From assembly GCA_012934845.2 (NCBI GenBank), contig WNNJ02001659.1:1-64000 (forward strand): DNA of 64,000 nt, in the 5' to 3' direction. The translations under genes and the position numbers were made by a program. Under the pieces are notes generated by a model that worked only from the letters and a program-made list of their open reading frames with translations, was not told the DNA's origin and ran no database searches. Below, piece by piece: positions 45,492 to 56,735 of this stretch. The stretch comes from Pomphorhynchus laevis. Its lineage: Eukaryota; Acanthocephala; Palaeacanthocephala; Echinorhynchida; Pomphorhynchidae. The stretch's first letter is position 1, and each line of letters starts with the position of its first letter.

Positions 45492-46860
45492 TTCACAGTC
45501 TTGTTTTGTTGTGGTCATGTAAGCGTGCGCTGGCACGCATTTACCACGTTAAAATAAATCGTTTTTTTAAAGATGTCGTCCATATGTGCGCAACTTCGTA
45601 AAGCGACGGGATATAATAATACCAAATTATTTAACGTAGCAAATGCGTACAAGCTACACGTTTACTAGTCCACTAACAAAAATGAAAAAGTCAAGCAGAT
45701 AAATTATTTAAATGGGATAGGATTTGGCATTTGAGGCACGGCAGGGAAGTTGATTGGCATATATGAATGGGCAGATGATTCCACGATAGAGGAGCAGCCA
45801 CCAGGAAAAAGCGGAGTCCAAAGAAGGTAGAGTAGTTTGGGACATGCAAAAGAAGGGAATTACAGTAACGCAAGGAACAGTAAACAGGACGAGAATTATC
45901 AAGTAAAGGAAGGTTGAGAAATGAAGGGGTTTGAAAAGTTACAAATCGGAAAGCAACGATAAGAAGACGAATTTGAACACGACAATAAATTGTAGGCTAA
46001 TCGAGAGAAGCAAGATGATAGGATGTTTGATCAAAACGACGAAGACGGTGGAGAATTCGGACAGCTGCGTTGACGATGCGTTGTAGGGGAAGAAGACTGG
46101 ATTTAGGTGAGTTGGAAAATAGCCTAAGACAAAAATCGAGTCTAGAAAAAAGGAGACATGATATGAGAGTCATACAAGAAGGAAAATCGATCAATCTACG
46201 AATTTGACGGAGGTTAGGTAGAATCAAGGTAGATGAGCGTATTATATCTCTAACGAAAGGTTTAAGTGAAAGTCGGTTGTCAAAATTGAAGCCTAGGAAA
46301 ACGAGAATATCAACGATAGGAAGAATTGTAGAATTTAATGATACGGATGGAGGTTCTAAGCCGAGGCGTCGAGGTAGGATCCACATAATTTTGGATTTAT
46401 CAGGATTCAGAGAAAGGCAACGGGAAGAAATATGATTGAAAATTGAGACAAGACAGTCGCAAGCAAAACACTAAGATCGTGAATACGATAAACAGGTGCA
46501 TGAGCATAGATGAGAATGTCATCAGCATATTGCATAACATGGAAGTTAAATTTATGAGAAATCGAAGACAAATCACCAAGAAGAAGAGAGAAAAGCATAG
46601 GGCCTAATACAAAGTCTTATGGAACACCGGACGGGATGAACGAAGGATGGGAGGGAGAAGAGTTAGAATATACGCGAAATGTACGGTTTGATAGATGTGA
46701 AGAAAACCATGATACAGTGGGTAAAGAGAATCCATAATCATGACGAAGACGATGGAGAAGAATCCAGTGATCGACGATGTCAAAAGCAGACGATAGATCA
46801 ATTGGAACTATGACACTACATAATTTTTGATAGCGCGATATGAGTAAGTCGTTATAAACT

Positions 46861-47643
46861 TTAAGACAGGCAATTTCGGAGAGTACTTATAGCGAACAGC
46901 GGCTTGGAAGAGAGGAAGTGGGGGAAAGAGATTTGTATTAACTTGCTTAAGAACGAGACGCTCAAGGAGTTTAGAGAGGGTTTGGGGAAGTGAGATAGGA
47001 AGGTACGAAGATGGTAGTGAGGAGTCGATAGATTGTTTTTGATGAGATGACGAACAGTTGCGCATTTCCAGATGGAAGGAAATGTACGGCTACGGATGGA
47101 CGAGTTGAACAATATGGTTAGGAAGGCTAAGATAGAGGAGCAGATATTTTTAAGCAAGTGAGTGGGAATTGGGTCAGAAGGAGAGGTTTTATTAGGTAAT
47201 GACAGCAGAACCGAAGAAACTTCATCAGACGAAACGGAAAGAAGGTGGAATAGTTCTGGGAGGGAAGTATTTAAAGAGAGGAGTGGGTACAAAATGGCTA
47301 TGGGTAGTAGGGAAAGTAAATTAGATAGCTTAGTTTGTAGGTAAGAATAAAATTCATCAGGATTAAGATTACAAGCGGTAGATGATCGTGAAAGAATTGA
47401 GTTTAAGATTTTCCAATGTGATTTAGTGTTGGAAGATGACTCGAGTTGATTTCGCCAAAAGAAAGTACGTTTAGTACGTATAAGAATGAGATGTGAACGG
47501 CGTAGAGAAAAGTAACAATCACGGAGATTTGGACGGAGTGAGTAGGGATAACGTTTAAGAAAGCGATTATACATACGAAAAGAGTGACGAAGTCGACGCT
47601 TAGAAAGACTACAGTCAGAATCGAACCAGGGAAAATTGCGCAA
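46861..47643 (-). pseudogene. L2-a linker and start of RT
   Basis: 260 codons from WFDSDCSLSKRRLRHSFRMY, LRPNLRDCYFSLRRSHLILI and WKILNSILSRSSTACNLNPD through LPNKTSPSDPIPTHLLKNIC to SSIRSRTFPSIWKCATVRHL. A frame change follows, after which 46808-47065 carries LLERLVLKQVN. This is the section that is partly deleted in the copy at 24340-26885. Confidence 0.7.
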
Positions 47644-47772
47644 GCGCTAAAAACGTCCCGGTCGAATGGGTAGAAGGTTATTGAGGATCGACATAAGTTC
47701 AGAATCAAATAGAATGCTGAGATCATCGGGAGAGATAATTAAGAGGAAGTAAAAATAGTGAAGTGAGGAAGG

Positions 47773-48588
47773 CTAAGCAGAGAATAACGATATCGAGAAG
47801 TTTCCAGGGTCAACTTTGTGTGGATAATGGTAAAGGCGGATAAGGAGGACGGGGACGAGTAGGAGTAAGAGTGACAAGTAAATGATCGGACAAACCGGGA
47901 TTAGTAATTGATAAGGAGGTATAGTCATTGAAGCAGTTAGGAACAGCAATGATGTTGAGAGCACCGCCGAGAATACGAGTTGAGCTTGTTGAAAGTAATT
48001 TATAGTTAAAATCAGAAAAAAGATTAGTTAATGTGATAGAGTCAGAAGCAGCCGGGTGATCAAGACGAATGTTAAAGTCACCGAGAACAAAAGAGGGAGT
48101 ATAAGACAATAAAACGGTGAGACATAAGATCTGCAAGGTCGTTAAAGAGGATACCTGATGGTGGCAACTGAACCTGGACGGTATACAATCACAAGTTCCA
48201 GAGGGAAAGGAGTTGATAATCTGCATATGAGTAATTCGAACGAGGTGTAACGGATGTTAACCTTAATTTTACGTAGAGACATTGGGTGACGAGCAATGGC
48301 AACAATACCGCCATGGTTAGACGCAGTAGATGTATGAGATGTATTTTGTCGAGCTGATTCAACTAGAGAACAACCAGAGCGACATAGACGACGAATAGCA
48401 AGATCGTCGAAGTCAGAGTGGAAGGAGTCGGTAATGCAGAGAATATCGATAGATAATTGATCGAAGATATCGAGAAGCATATCAGCTTTATGAAGAATGA
48501 AGCGAGTGTTGAATAGACTAAGACGAAAAGTATGCTTAGGAGTGAGATCGACTAGCGAAGAAGACAAGGGAGAGATATGGGACGCCAT
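47773..48588 (-). pseudogene. L2-a APE-type endonuclease
   Basis: Two overlapping frames (48142-48588 and 47810-48226) give an APE endonuclease: LSLFNTRFILHKADMLLDIF (start of the domain), IDILCITDSFHSDFDDLAIR, GGIVAIARHPMSLRKIKVN, VIVYRPGS, FVLGDFNIRLDHPAASDSIT (catalytic D and N), SSTRILGGALNIIAVP and SITNPGLSDHLLVTL (catalytic S-D-H). A frame change lies near 48150-48220. The enzyme makes the first nick at the insertion site in intact elements. Confidence 0.75.
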
Positions 48589-49792
48589 CGAATTTTTGGC
48601 ATTGTGTGTACAACGTGAAAATTTCCGTTGATTTGACCTATAGATAAGAATGACTCGCCGTTTGTTTCACGTCGATGTTTCTCAATGCGAGCTAAATTGA
48701 GCTGGGCAATATCAGAAGGGGAGCGGTCAGGAAAGATACGGCAAGTAGATGAAGTGGTAAGAAGTTTAAAACGTTGGAAGAGTACCGAAGAAGCATGTAA
48801 ACTATGTCGGAAAACGATTTTTAAGAGTGGAGGACTGAGATGATTGGATTTAGTGGATTTGTTTAAACGAATAAAGGTTACAGGAGCGATATTATTGAAG
48901 AGTGATGGGTTATCATCAGGAAGAATGGTTGCTAGGATAGACCTGAAAGCAGATACATCATCATCGAGGCGAGATTGTGGAGAAGCAGATTCGGAAAGCT
49001 TTAAGTTTGATATGATTATACAGCGATCGCGCGAAGGAAAACGATTTCGTGGAAGTGGTGGACGGACAGAGCTGGTAGGAGTCGAGGCAGATGAGCAGAT
49101 CGAAGTAGAAATGACATGGGTGCTTGATAGAGAATTAATATTGGTTGGAGCAAGTGTGACAGGAGCGGGGTGTTGAATTGGTTGATCAAAGATGTGACTG
49201 GAGATGATTTTGAAGGAAGGATGTAAATTATTTGGAAGTGTTACGTGGGAGGTAGAGTAAGGAGCATTACGATAAATTTGGACACGAGTGACAGGAGTGG
49301 AGTGTTGAATCAGTTGATCAGAAATGTTACCGGAAATGATTTTGATGGAAAGATGTAAATTATTGAGAAGTGATACGGGGGAGGTCGAGTAAGAAATAGG
49401 TGAAGAGAATAAAGAAGTTTGAGATTTATTTAGATTGGGGGAGGAATACGAATGAGGAGGTACGAGATGAAAAGCTTTACCGTTAGCATTGTTAGAATGA
49501 GAAAGATTAATGGAGGTTTGGTACGTAGTTGAATGAGGAGTGTGTGAGAGAGTAGTTCAATAATGGGATTATAAGATGCGAAGTCAGGTGTTGATGCGAG
49601 GGAAACATCTAAAACAGCATTGTTCTGAGTGGTCGTGTGTGATACAGGTGTAGATGAGCAGGATAACTGTAGTAGTCGTACTGATGTACGAAAACCGCAT
49701 GTGAACTGTTTACGTTTATACACCGAGTGGTCGTTTTTTTACACGAACAAGTGTCTATACATCACAGTCTTTGGAATCGCATCCAACTTCAA

Positions 49793-49935
49793 AGAGTTGG
49801 ATGAAGCGATAGCTAGAAGTAAGTGAGTGGTCAATCGAATGTTTCTTAAGGAAGGGACGAACGATGAAGGATTTCTACTGTGAAGGGAGATACGACTACG
49901 GATTGACGATTTAAACGAGATGGTCAGAAAACGGG
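49793..49935 (-). mobile_element. L2-like LINE (subfamily b), distal part of a copy split by an insertion
   Basis: The reverse complement matches 44045-44190 of the subfamily-b copy (FNSSIRSR, IVRPLLKKQS). It continues the content that stops at 51250 on the far side of the CR1 insertion. Confidence 0.65.
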
Positions 49936-51250
49936 ATATTATTACATTAAGACTATAGCCATGCAGCTGTTTTGTCTGATCACAGTAAAACTAAATTTTA
50001 TGTTAACAAAATCTTAATCCGGATACAGGATATTTAAATTAGAATCTGTGCAAAGCCATGCAGTTAGAGTTTTCTTGAAGTGCACTCTATTTAAAATATT
50101 GACAATATTCTCTGAAAGTTTGTTCCAAAGCCTCACTGCTCGATGAGAAAGGCGATATAGTCTTCCGAGTGTGTCGTGACGCAGCTTCCTCACAGTAAGA
50201 GAGTGACCTCAGTTAATAGTTCGCTGGCTTCGCTGAATACAGTCGACCGGGAATCCGTCACGTTTGAATAACATATCCCTAAAACAAAATATCAAGGCAT
50301 ACTATACTAGTACGGACTGAAGGAACTCCTATATTGCGCAAGCAGTCCTTATAAGACAATTTCCTGAGAGAATGGCACGATCTCGTCAACCTACGGAGGA
50401 CATTTTTACGCTCATTCATCTCACCACGTGTACACAGAAATACCGCAGGGATACAATATTCAATAATAAGACGAATAAGTGAATTGTATATTATTTTAAG
50501 ACAGGAAGCCGATGAGTTACAAAAACATCTCCGGACCACATAGCTAAGTTTCCTGGTCGTTTGGGTGATTCTGTTCGTGATTGGGCGACTCTTTAATGAT
50601 TTGTGCACGAGTATTCCCAAATCTCTCGTGCATTGTACCTGTGTAATTGGCTCGGCACCTAATTTATATCTGAAAGGAAATTTCTTGTGTCCTAAGCGCA
50701 TGTGGCAGCACTTGCATATATTTAACATTAGGGCTGTCTCATTACTCCACCTAACAATATTGTCTAAATCTTCCTAGAGCAGAAAACAATCATGATACGA
50801 TTGAATGCATTGTCATAACTTGAGGTCATCCGCAAACGCTAGGATATTGCATTTCAGTCTTAATAACACATCTTGAAGGAAAATGTTTAATAGTGAAAGG
50901 CCGAAAACCGTACCTTGAGGCACTCCGGCACAAACATGACGTGGTGAAGAAACACACCTGCCTAGCCTCACTTGATATGACCGAACCTTCAAGAACGAAC
51001 TACATGGGGATCGATACCGTATTTAGCCAAAACTACTAGCAGAGGATCATGTGGTACTGATCCCCTGCTAGTAGGATCAAGAGGTACTCGGTCAAACGCC
51101 CGGATAAAATCGATAAAAATTACATCGACCCCACAATCATTCGCTACTACATCCGTATAATTTTCACGAGCCATAATTAAATTACTGAGGTATTAACGAC
51201 CAGTGCGAAATCCATGCTGAGAAGGGTGCAGAAGTTTAAATCTATCCATA
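49935..51250 (-). mobile_element. CR1-like LINE C, 5'-truncated, nested in an L2 copy
   Basis: On the minus strand: QHGFRTGR, VDVIFIDFIRAFDRVPLD (motif A), a segment with motif-B-like wording near 50900, then LNICKCCHMRLGHKKFPFRY, CTRDLGILVHKSLKSRPITN, IIYNSLIRLIIEYCIPAVF and WNKLSENIVNILNRVHFKK, ending in a short TAA-type tail at 49935. The element starts within the RT. It carries an imperfect hairpin (51037-51072) made by a short local duplication. The flanks on both sides are consecutive pieces of one L2 copy. Confidence 0.7.
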
Positions 51251-52140
51251 TGAGAATATTGATGAACATATGGATTTAAGTACGTAAGTAGGCAGAGAAT
51301 CGGCAGGTAATGTTTTGTTGAGCAAGGACATGATGACAGATGATACTTCAGCAGGTGATACAGCGAGAAAATGAAAGAGTTCCGGGAAGATTAGGCGAGG
51401 AGAGTAGCAGTGAGATGGAATGGAGACGGGTTGTGAAAGAGAAACGTGGATACTTTGGTCTGGTGAAATGACGAAAAATCATGAGGATTGATGTTGCAAG
51501 ACGAAGATAAACGAGCAAGGATTGAGTTAAAAGTATGTCGGAGAGGCTTAGAGTTGAATGACGTGATGATTTTATGCTGCCAGAAACAATTGCATTAGGT
51601 ACGTAGTAGGTTGATATGAGACCGGCGAAGAGCAAGATAAGAATCACGGAGTGACAGCGTGAGCGAGCAGATATCACGTCTGAGTGAGCGGTGATAGACT
51701 CGAAAAGAATGACGGAGTCGACGATTTGATATTAGGCATTGTATGGCGAACAATAGGGCACATTGCAAGCGACGGTGATGGTGAGGCTTGAATGGCACGG
51801 GAAGATCGAGAGCGAATGTGAGTTCAGAGTCGAAAAGAAGGCGTGATCATTAGGAGAGGATTATGTTATTATGAGAGAATAGAGACGATTTGACAAAGGC
51901 AGAGCGGAAAAAAGGGAGGTCAAGATTTTTTCAAGAGCGACGTAGGATTGTAGGTGTGTGAGGAGGGGTGTGGTTGTAAGTTAGATCAAGAGTAACGAGA
52001 AAGTGATCGAATAAACCAGGATTGGAGATCGAATAGACTAGGATTGGAGATCGAATAGACCAGGATTGGAGATCGAATAGACCAGGATTTAAGTCTCATT
52101 TTTAAGTGCTGCGAAACTCCAACCGACGGAGTGAACATCG
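51250..52140 (-). mobile_element. L2-like LINE (subfamily b), endonuclease end to linker
   Basis: Reverse complement matches 43365-44060. It includes RRLRHSFRVYHRSLRRDICS, HLLRT and SSVIMSLLNKT-like wording. The part nearest 52140 encodes the end of the endonuclease, and 52006-52093 holds a 22-bp unit repeated four times. The copy is interrupted at 51250 by CR1-C and resumes at 49935. Confidence 0.7.
52006..52093. repeat. Four tandem copies of a 22-bp unit
   Basis: Unit: atcgaatagaccaggattgg plus ag. The copies differ at one or two bases. It lies at the point encoding NPGLFD in the L2 endonuclease, so it is an expansion inside the dead gene. Confidence 0.85.
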
Positions 52141-52187
52141 TTGGATTCTGTAGATGTATCAGCAACAAGAATGAAATCAGAATTATT

Positions 52188-52379
52188 CTATGTGATCTTT
52201 GAAAAATTTCGCAATATAGTCAAAGCGCTGCAATATCCACAAATAAATTTCCTACCGCACATAGCCGATTGCTCGCACTCCAGATTTGAGACAATTGTCC
52301 AGACATCGCAAACCAAGGAGTCACAACAAACTTGTTGGACTGAGTACTTCCAAAGATTTTCTGTCTTTCTTTTTCCCAT
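52188..52379 (-). pseudogene. CR1-like ORF1, N-terminal zinc-binding fragment
   Basis: It starts with ATG: MGKRKTENLWKYSVQQVCCD, then SLVCDVW, CGRKFICGYC and a stop after RNFSKIT. Spacing and wording match MVKQRKT...RCLSEDCHVW...FYCGYCCASL at 32459. No ORF2 follows directly: L2 sequence begins within about 50 bases. This is the 5' fragment of another CR1-like copy. Confidence 0.6.
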
Positions 52380-52599
52380 TTAGTATTGCGGATCAGCAAT
52401 TGTATTGTAAATTATATATTGCATGTGCATTTTTATCATGAGCATTTTACTACCATTCACTTATTGACGAGCAGGCAAAACAGTTTTTGCAGCTAAAATC
52501 TTGTGCTGTAATAAAAATACTTTGTTTTGTTAATGAAACTGATTATTTTAGTCAAATGCGTTAAAAAATATAGAAAAATGTCTTGTATTAAAAAATAAG

Positions 52600-52950
52600 T
52601 AACTTAAATCAGCTAACTGAGTCTACGTATTTAATATAATTATAAAATAAACAAAACATAATAATGCTAAATCAAAATTTAATAATTAAATAATAAAATT
52701 AAAAATTGTTTTTAGATTTTCTATAATTTAAATCAAGTTAAAAAAAATAAAATTTAAAATAAAATTTAAAATAAACGTCATTTTTATGAATTGACTAATA
52801 AATAACAGACGTTGTATCATAATAAGAATTAGAGGTCATCAGGAGGAACTGCTATGCTATCAGGTTTCGGCCCCTAACTCCTCTACCCAACATAGCAGCG
52901 GGGCCAAATACATGCTAATGATGTATTTCCTCTGAAATACATCATCATTA
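52600..52950 (+). repeat. Dispersed repeat, long plus-strand copy
   Basis: It contains both modules in order: agctaactgagtctacgtat near 52608, and gtcatcaggaggaactgcta through cggggccaaatacatgctaa at 52834-52920. This is the most complete single unit, about 340 bases. The Gypsy element inserted about 25 bases beyond its end. Confidence 0.75.
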
Positions 52951-53023
52951 TCTAGTATCTTATTCTAATGCAAAGTTGTAATGATAAACCAAATAAGGCT
53001 TTATTCAACAATCTAGAATATAG

Positions 53024-56000
53024 TTATACAATATGATTACATGTTAGATTATCACAGTCTTCCCCGATTATATAATCGTCTAGGTACTTCGGAGTTCTTC
53101 TATCCCTAGGACTACGCCGTAATTCTTGAAGTCTATTATGTTCGACTTGTTGATTCTCTTCACTCCGATAGTTACCGATTCCAACTTGTGTAATATTATC
53201 AGCTCCATTCAATGATTGTCGTGATACGATTGTCGAGTCGGTTTTTGAATGCATGCCGTCTCCTTCTGATGTCCGATCAATCAGTAGCATATCGTTATCT
53301 ATGTTAGAATTTGTAATAGGGTACCTGGTCAGTCTTCTTACGGACACATTCATCTCTTTCCCGCAAGGTTTCCGAATAGTAGCGTAGTTACCATTTGATT
53401 GTAAGATTTCAGCCTGCGAAAACAACGGATTTGATTTAGACATTGGATTCTGATTTAAAAGCACGTTTTCACCTGTTCCCAACCATCTCGGAACGATACA
53501 TTTGTTACAAGAATTCCTTGGGAAAGAAAATAGTCGTTGATGTGGAGTCTCCCCTATCGCGGTACACAGTAAGCTGCGCAAAGATGACAAAACCAATGGC
53601 AGAACAAATTCCCATTCCGCCAGTGTTTTCCTGTGAGTTTTGAGGGCGAGTTGGGTTGTCTTCCAGATTATTCCAACGAATCGTTCGGCCTGTCCGTTAC
53701 CACGTGGGTTGTAGCACGAACTGCGGGTGCAGCTAATACCGCGAGAATTTAGATACGTTCGGAATTCGTTGGATTGAAAACATGTTGCTTGGTCACTGTG
53801 AACGTTGGCTGGGTAACCAAAAACACTGAAGATTTGATTCAGGCAATTGATGACTGATATAGAAGATGTATCCTTACACGGTATGGCGAACGGAAAGCGA
53901 GAATATTCGTCAACGACACAAAGGAGATATTTGTTTTCTGTAGTTGATGTCAATGGGCCTTTAAAGTCAATGCTTAGCCGTTCAAATGGATGCGTAGCCT
54001 TGATGACATGTGCTGTTTCTGGTCTAGCGTATCGAGGCTTCAATTCGGCGCAAATTTGACACGAAGAGACAACGTCCGCAACGTCACTTTTGTCAAAAGG
54101 TAACTCATGCGAACGAACGTAGTGAAGTAATCGACTGACACCCGGATGACACAATGAATTATGCAAGATCTTAAGATCATTAACTGTTTTGCAAGACGAA
54201 CATGTTATCCTAGACATTGCGTCAGCAGCTTTATTTGATTGTCCGGGCCGGTATTCAATGCCAAAATTGTAAGGTGCAAGTTCAATTCTCCATCGAGCGA
54301 TTTTGTCACTTTTTATGCGATTCGACAGTTTTTGATCAAACATAAATGACACTGACCTCTGATCGGTTTTGACAATGAAATAGCGTCCTAGCAGGAAATG
54401 CTTCCAATATTTAAGAGCTTCCACAATCGCGTAAGCCTCCTTTTCCACACTCGACTGTCGCAACGCTGTTTTAGGCAAGGATCGTGAATAGAAGGCGACG
54501 GGGCAGTTGTTTTGACTGAGCACCGCGCCGATAGATGAATATGAGGCGTCAGTTTCAACAGTCAAGGAAAGATCCGGATTGTAAGCACATAAAAATGAAT
54601 TCGAGATTTCCGACTTTATTTCTTCTATCTGTCGGATGACAGCACGATCGAGGGGAAAATCTTTCGATTCTACCAGTGGGCGTATCTTTGCCGAGAAAGA
54701 AGGGATCCACCTCGAATAGTAAGCGAGCATACCGAGGAGTCTCTGTAGTGAAGTGTGATTTTCCGGAATCGGGTAAGTAAGAAATGGCTTAATTCTTTCA
54801 GTGTCAGGTTTGATGCAACCATGTCGAATATGGTAGCCCAAAAAATTGAGTTGTGTCTTGCCCAAACGCGACTTTTCCGGAGAGAATTTGATGTTGAGCT
54901 GATTAGCGATGGTCGTTAGACGATCTAGTCTTTTGTCGTGTTCATCAGTGCTATTTCCACACACGATGATGTCATCTAAGTAAGCAAATACTCCTTCAAG
55001 TTGATAGTGTTCGATGAGGTTATTCATGATTCGTTGGAAAGCAGAAACAGCATTTGTAAGCCCAAAAGGAATTCGCTGGAATTCGTACAAACGTCCTGAT
55101 GCTTCGAAAGCCGTGTATTTTTTATCTTCCTCCAGCAATGGAATCTGATAGTAAGCACTGGAAAGATCGAGCGTCGAAAACACGGAATGTGTTGCAATCT
55201 TCGAAATGAGGTCATCGATATTAGGAAGAGGGTAGGCATCCAAAGATGTGAATCGGTTAATAGTTTGCGAGTAGTCGACAACCATTCTCTGTCTACCATT
55301 CCTATTTGTAACAACAAGAACCTGTGAGCGCCAAGGCGATCTGCTTTCTCGAATAATGCCGGATTTGAGTAAGTTAGCTACTTGGCTTCGAATAAACTCG
55401 GCGTTTGATAGTGTCTGTCTTCTTGATTTCGTGGCAACTGGAATGAGATGTTTCGGCAAATTCGGAAAAAGTGTTAATGACTGGATTTTTATGGCAGATG
55501 CTGGAGATATGTTAGCGAGAGTTAGTCCAGGCAAATTTCCACCGAATGGGAACGTTATGAATTCATGTTCCTTCATGAATTCTCTGCCTAATATGGCATC
55601 AGCGCATAATGACGACAACAATGAAAAACGGCAGCGTGGATAAGTATTTTTATTCAACTCAATGTTTGTTGTGCACTGTTTTGTAATTGTGGCCCAAGAG
55701 GAGGAGGACGCCATATAAACTGTTTTACAGCAAGATGTGGTTGTCAGTTGTAATTTATGTGCGATATTCGTGTCAATGAAATTTTCTGAACTGCCCGTAT
55801 CTAGAAGACATTCGATTTGTTGACCATTGATTGTAATGGAAGTCAATGAACTTGGATCCTCTAAGTTGGACATGGAACATAACGCCGATGAAGTCGAGGT
55901 GGAAAATTTTAATTTTGATTGACAGACTTTGGCAAAATGACCATGTTTAGAACAAATGTTGCAAGTAACGTCTCTTGCAGGACACTTACTGCGGGGGTGA

Positions 56001-56722
56001 TAATGATTACCGCAAAAGTAACAGCGTTTGGTAATTTTGTTTCGCAAGGCTGCGTTAATCGATTTGTCATCATCGAATTCGGAATGGGAGGGTTCGTTAT
56101 TGTTGTCCGCTGAAACCGATGCCAGCATTGATCTTGTCTCGTCATTTGAAGTAAAAACGGCTGCTTGTTGTTGTGCGGCCTCTAGAGATGATGCCATTAA
56201 AACAATTTCATCGAAGTCAGTTTTATTCGATTCGAGTATCCTCTCACGTATATAAGAATTTAGTAGACCATGGACGAGGGCGTCAATGATATGGCTTCGA
56301 CGGTTAGTTGCGGCATCGACATCTTCAAAATTACACTTTGTTGCCAACTCTTCAAGTTTTCTCACATATTGCTGGATATTCATCGTTTTATCTTGACGAC
56401 AAGTATGCAGTTGAAATCTATTAAAAACCGCGTTAACTGGCTTCTGAAATTGCTTATCGAGTATATTTAAGGCTGAGTCGAATGTTCTAGAATCTTTGAT
56501 CAGTAAGTAAAGTCTTGATGACAGTAAGTTAATGAGTACAAATCGTTTCTGGTCATCTGTTACTGTGACTTGCAACGAGAAAAAATTTTGTAGCTTTTGG
56601 CGCCAGTGAATCCATTCGTCTTGACAATCTGATGTGTCTGGATCCAGATTGAAAGGTTGAGGTATAAGAAGTTTATCCATGGAAACGTTGGACGTCAATT
56701 GTTGAAAATCCGAGTTCAACAC
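53024..56722 (-). CDS. Gypsy Gag-Pol polyprotein
   Basis: A 1232-codon frame in which gag and pol are fused without a frameshift. Gag-like N-terminus; two CCHC knuckles (residues 234-247 and 254-267); aspartic protease LLDTGSSENFID (about 307-317); RT with motif A STLDLSSAYYQIPL and active site AYLDDIIV (581-584); RNase H TVETDASYSSIGAVLS (about 721); integrase with an HHCC zinc region (about 854-891) and D919, D977, E1013 of the catalytic triad (SIDFKG, HSDQAT, GQAERF). No chromodomain or envelope gene seen. The last codons lie inside the 3' LTR. In intact elements it makes and integrates the DNA copy. Confidence 0.9.
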   Translation of the reverse strand: MLNSDFQQLTSNVSMDKLLIPQPFNLDPDTSDCQDEWIHWRQKLQNFFSLQVTVTDDQKRFVLINLLSSRLYLLIKDSRTFDSALNILDKQFQKPVNAVFNRFQLHTCRQDKTMNIQQYVRKLEELATKCNFEDVDAATNRRSHIIDALVHGLLNSYIRERILESNKTDFDEIVLMASSLEAAQQQAAVFTSNDETRSMLASVSADNNNEPSHSEFDDDKSINAALRNKITKRCYFCGNHYHPRSKCPARDVTCNICSKHGHFAKVCQSKLKFSTSTSSALCSMSNLEDPSSLTSITINGQQIECLLDTGSSENFIDTNIAHKLQLTTTSCCKTVYMASSSSWATITKQCTTNIELNKNTYPRCRFSLLSSLCADAILGREFMKEHEFITFPFGGNLPGLTLANISPASAIKIQSLTLFPNLPKHLIPVATKSRRQTLSNAEFIRSQVANLLKSGIIRESRSPWRSQVLVVTNRNGRQRMVVDYSQTINRFTSLDAYPLPNIDDLISKIATHSVFSTLDLSSAYYQIPLLEEDKKYTAFEASGRLYEFQRIPFGLTNAVSAFQRIMNNLIEHYQLEGVFAYLDDIIVCGNSTDEHDKRLDRLTTIANQLNIKFSPEKSRLGKTQLNFLGYHIRHGCIKPDTERIKPFLTYPIPENHTSLQRLLGMLAYYSRWIPSFSAKIRPLVESKDFPLDRAVIRQIEEIKSEISNSFLCAYNPDLSLTVETDASYSSIGAVLSQNNCPVAFYSRSLPKTALRQSSVEKEAYAIVEALKYWKHFLLGRYFIVKTDQRSVSFMFDQKLSNRIKSDKIARWRIELAPYNFGIEYRPGQSNKAADAMSRITCSSCKTVNDLKILHNSLCHPGVSRLLHYVRSHELPFDKSDVADVVSSCQICAELKPRYARPETAHVIKATHPFERLSIDFKGPLTSTTENKYLLCVVDEYSRFPFAIPCKDTSSISVINCLNQIFSVFGYPANVHSDQATCFQSNEFRTYLNSRGISCTRSSCYNPRGNGQAERFVGIIWKTTQLALKTHRKTLAEWEFVLPLVLSSLRSLLCTAIGETPHQRLFSFPRNSCNKCIVPRWLGTGENVLLNQNPMSKSNPLFSQAEILQSNGNYATIRKPCGKEMNVSVRRLTRYPITNSNIDNDMLLIDRTSEGDGMHSKTDSTIVSRQSLNGADNITQVGIGNYRSEENQQVEHNRLQELRRSPRDRRTPKYLDDYIIGEDCDNLTCNHIV

Positions 56723-56735
56723 AATTCAACACAAT

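Larger units (their letters stand above)
43365..45560 (+). mobile_element. L2-like LINE (subfamily b), linker to 3' end
   Basis: Three long overlapping frames cover the linker, the whole RT and the C-terminus. The 3' end has the stem-loop gcgtgcgctggcacgc (45523-45538) followed by atttaccacgttaaaataaa. The endonuclease is missing, so the copy is 5'-truncated. Two frame changes (near 43980-44030 and 44690-44820) are the only obvious breaks. Confidence 0.85.
45634..49720 (-). mobile_element. L2-like LINE (subfamily a), nearly full length but decayed
   Basis: Minus strand, 5' to 3': ORF1 region (about 49700-48600) with a Ser/Pro-rich part and a C-terminal block FIRLNKSTKSNHLSPPLLKI; endonuclease (48588-47770, FRLSLFNTRFILHKADMLLD, LGDFNIRLDHP, GLSDHLLVTL); linker (47726-47000); RT fingers to palm (47065-46407); C-terminal region (46386-45691); and 3' end at 45634 with its stem-loop. 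Many frame changes. It faces the subfamily-b copy at 43365-45560 tail to tail, with about 70 bases of unrelated sequence between the 3' ends. Confidence 0.8.

Noticed and set aside
48844-49176. 110-codon plus-strand frame in the L2-a 5' region
   Set aside because: It is the antisense of L2 ORF1 sequence (compare the plus-strand copy at 24350-24700).
52141-52383. Plus-strand 80-codon frame
   Set aside because: The minus strand here encodes the CR1 ORF1 zinc-like start. The plus-strand frame is its shadow.
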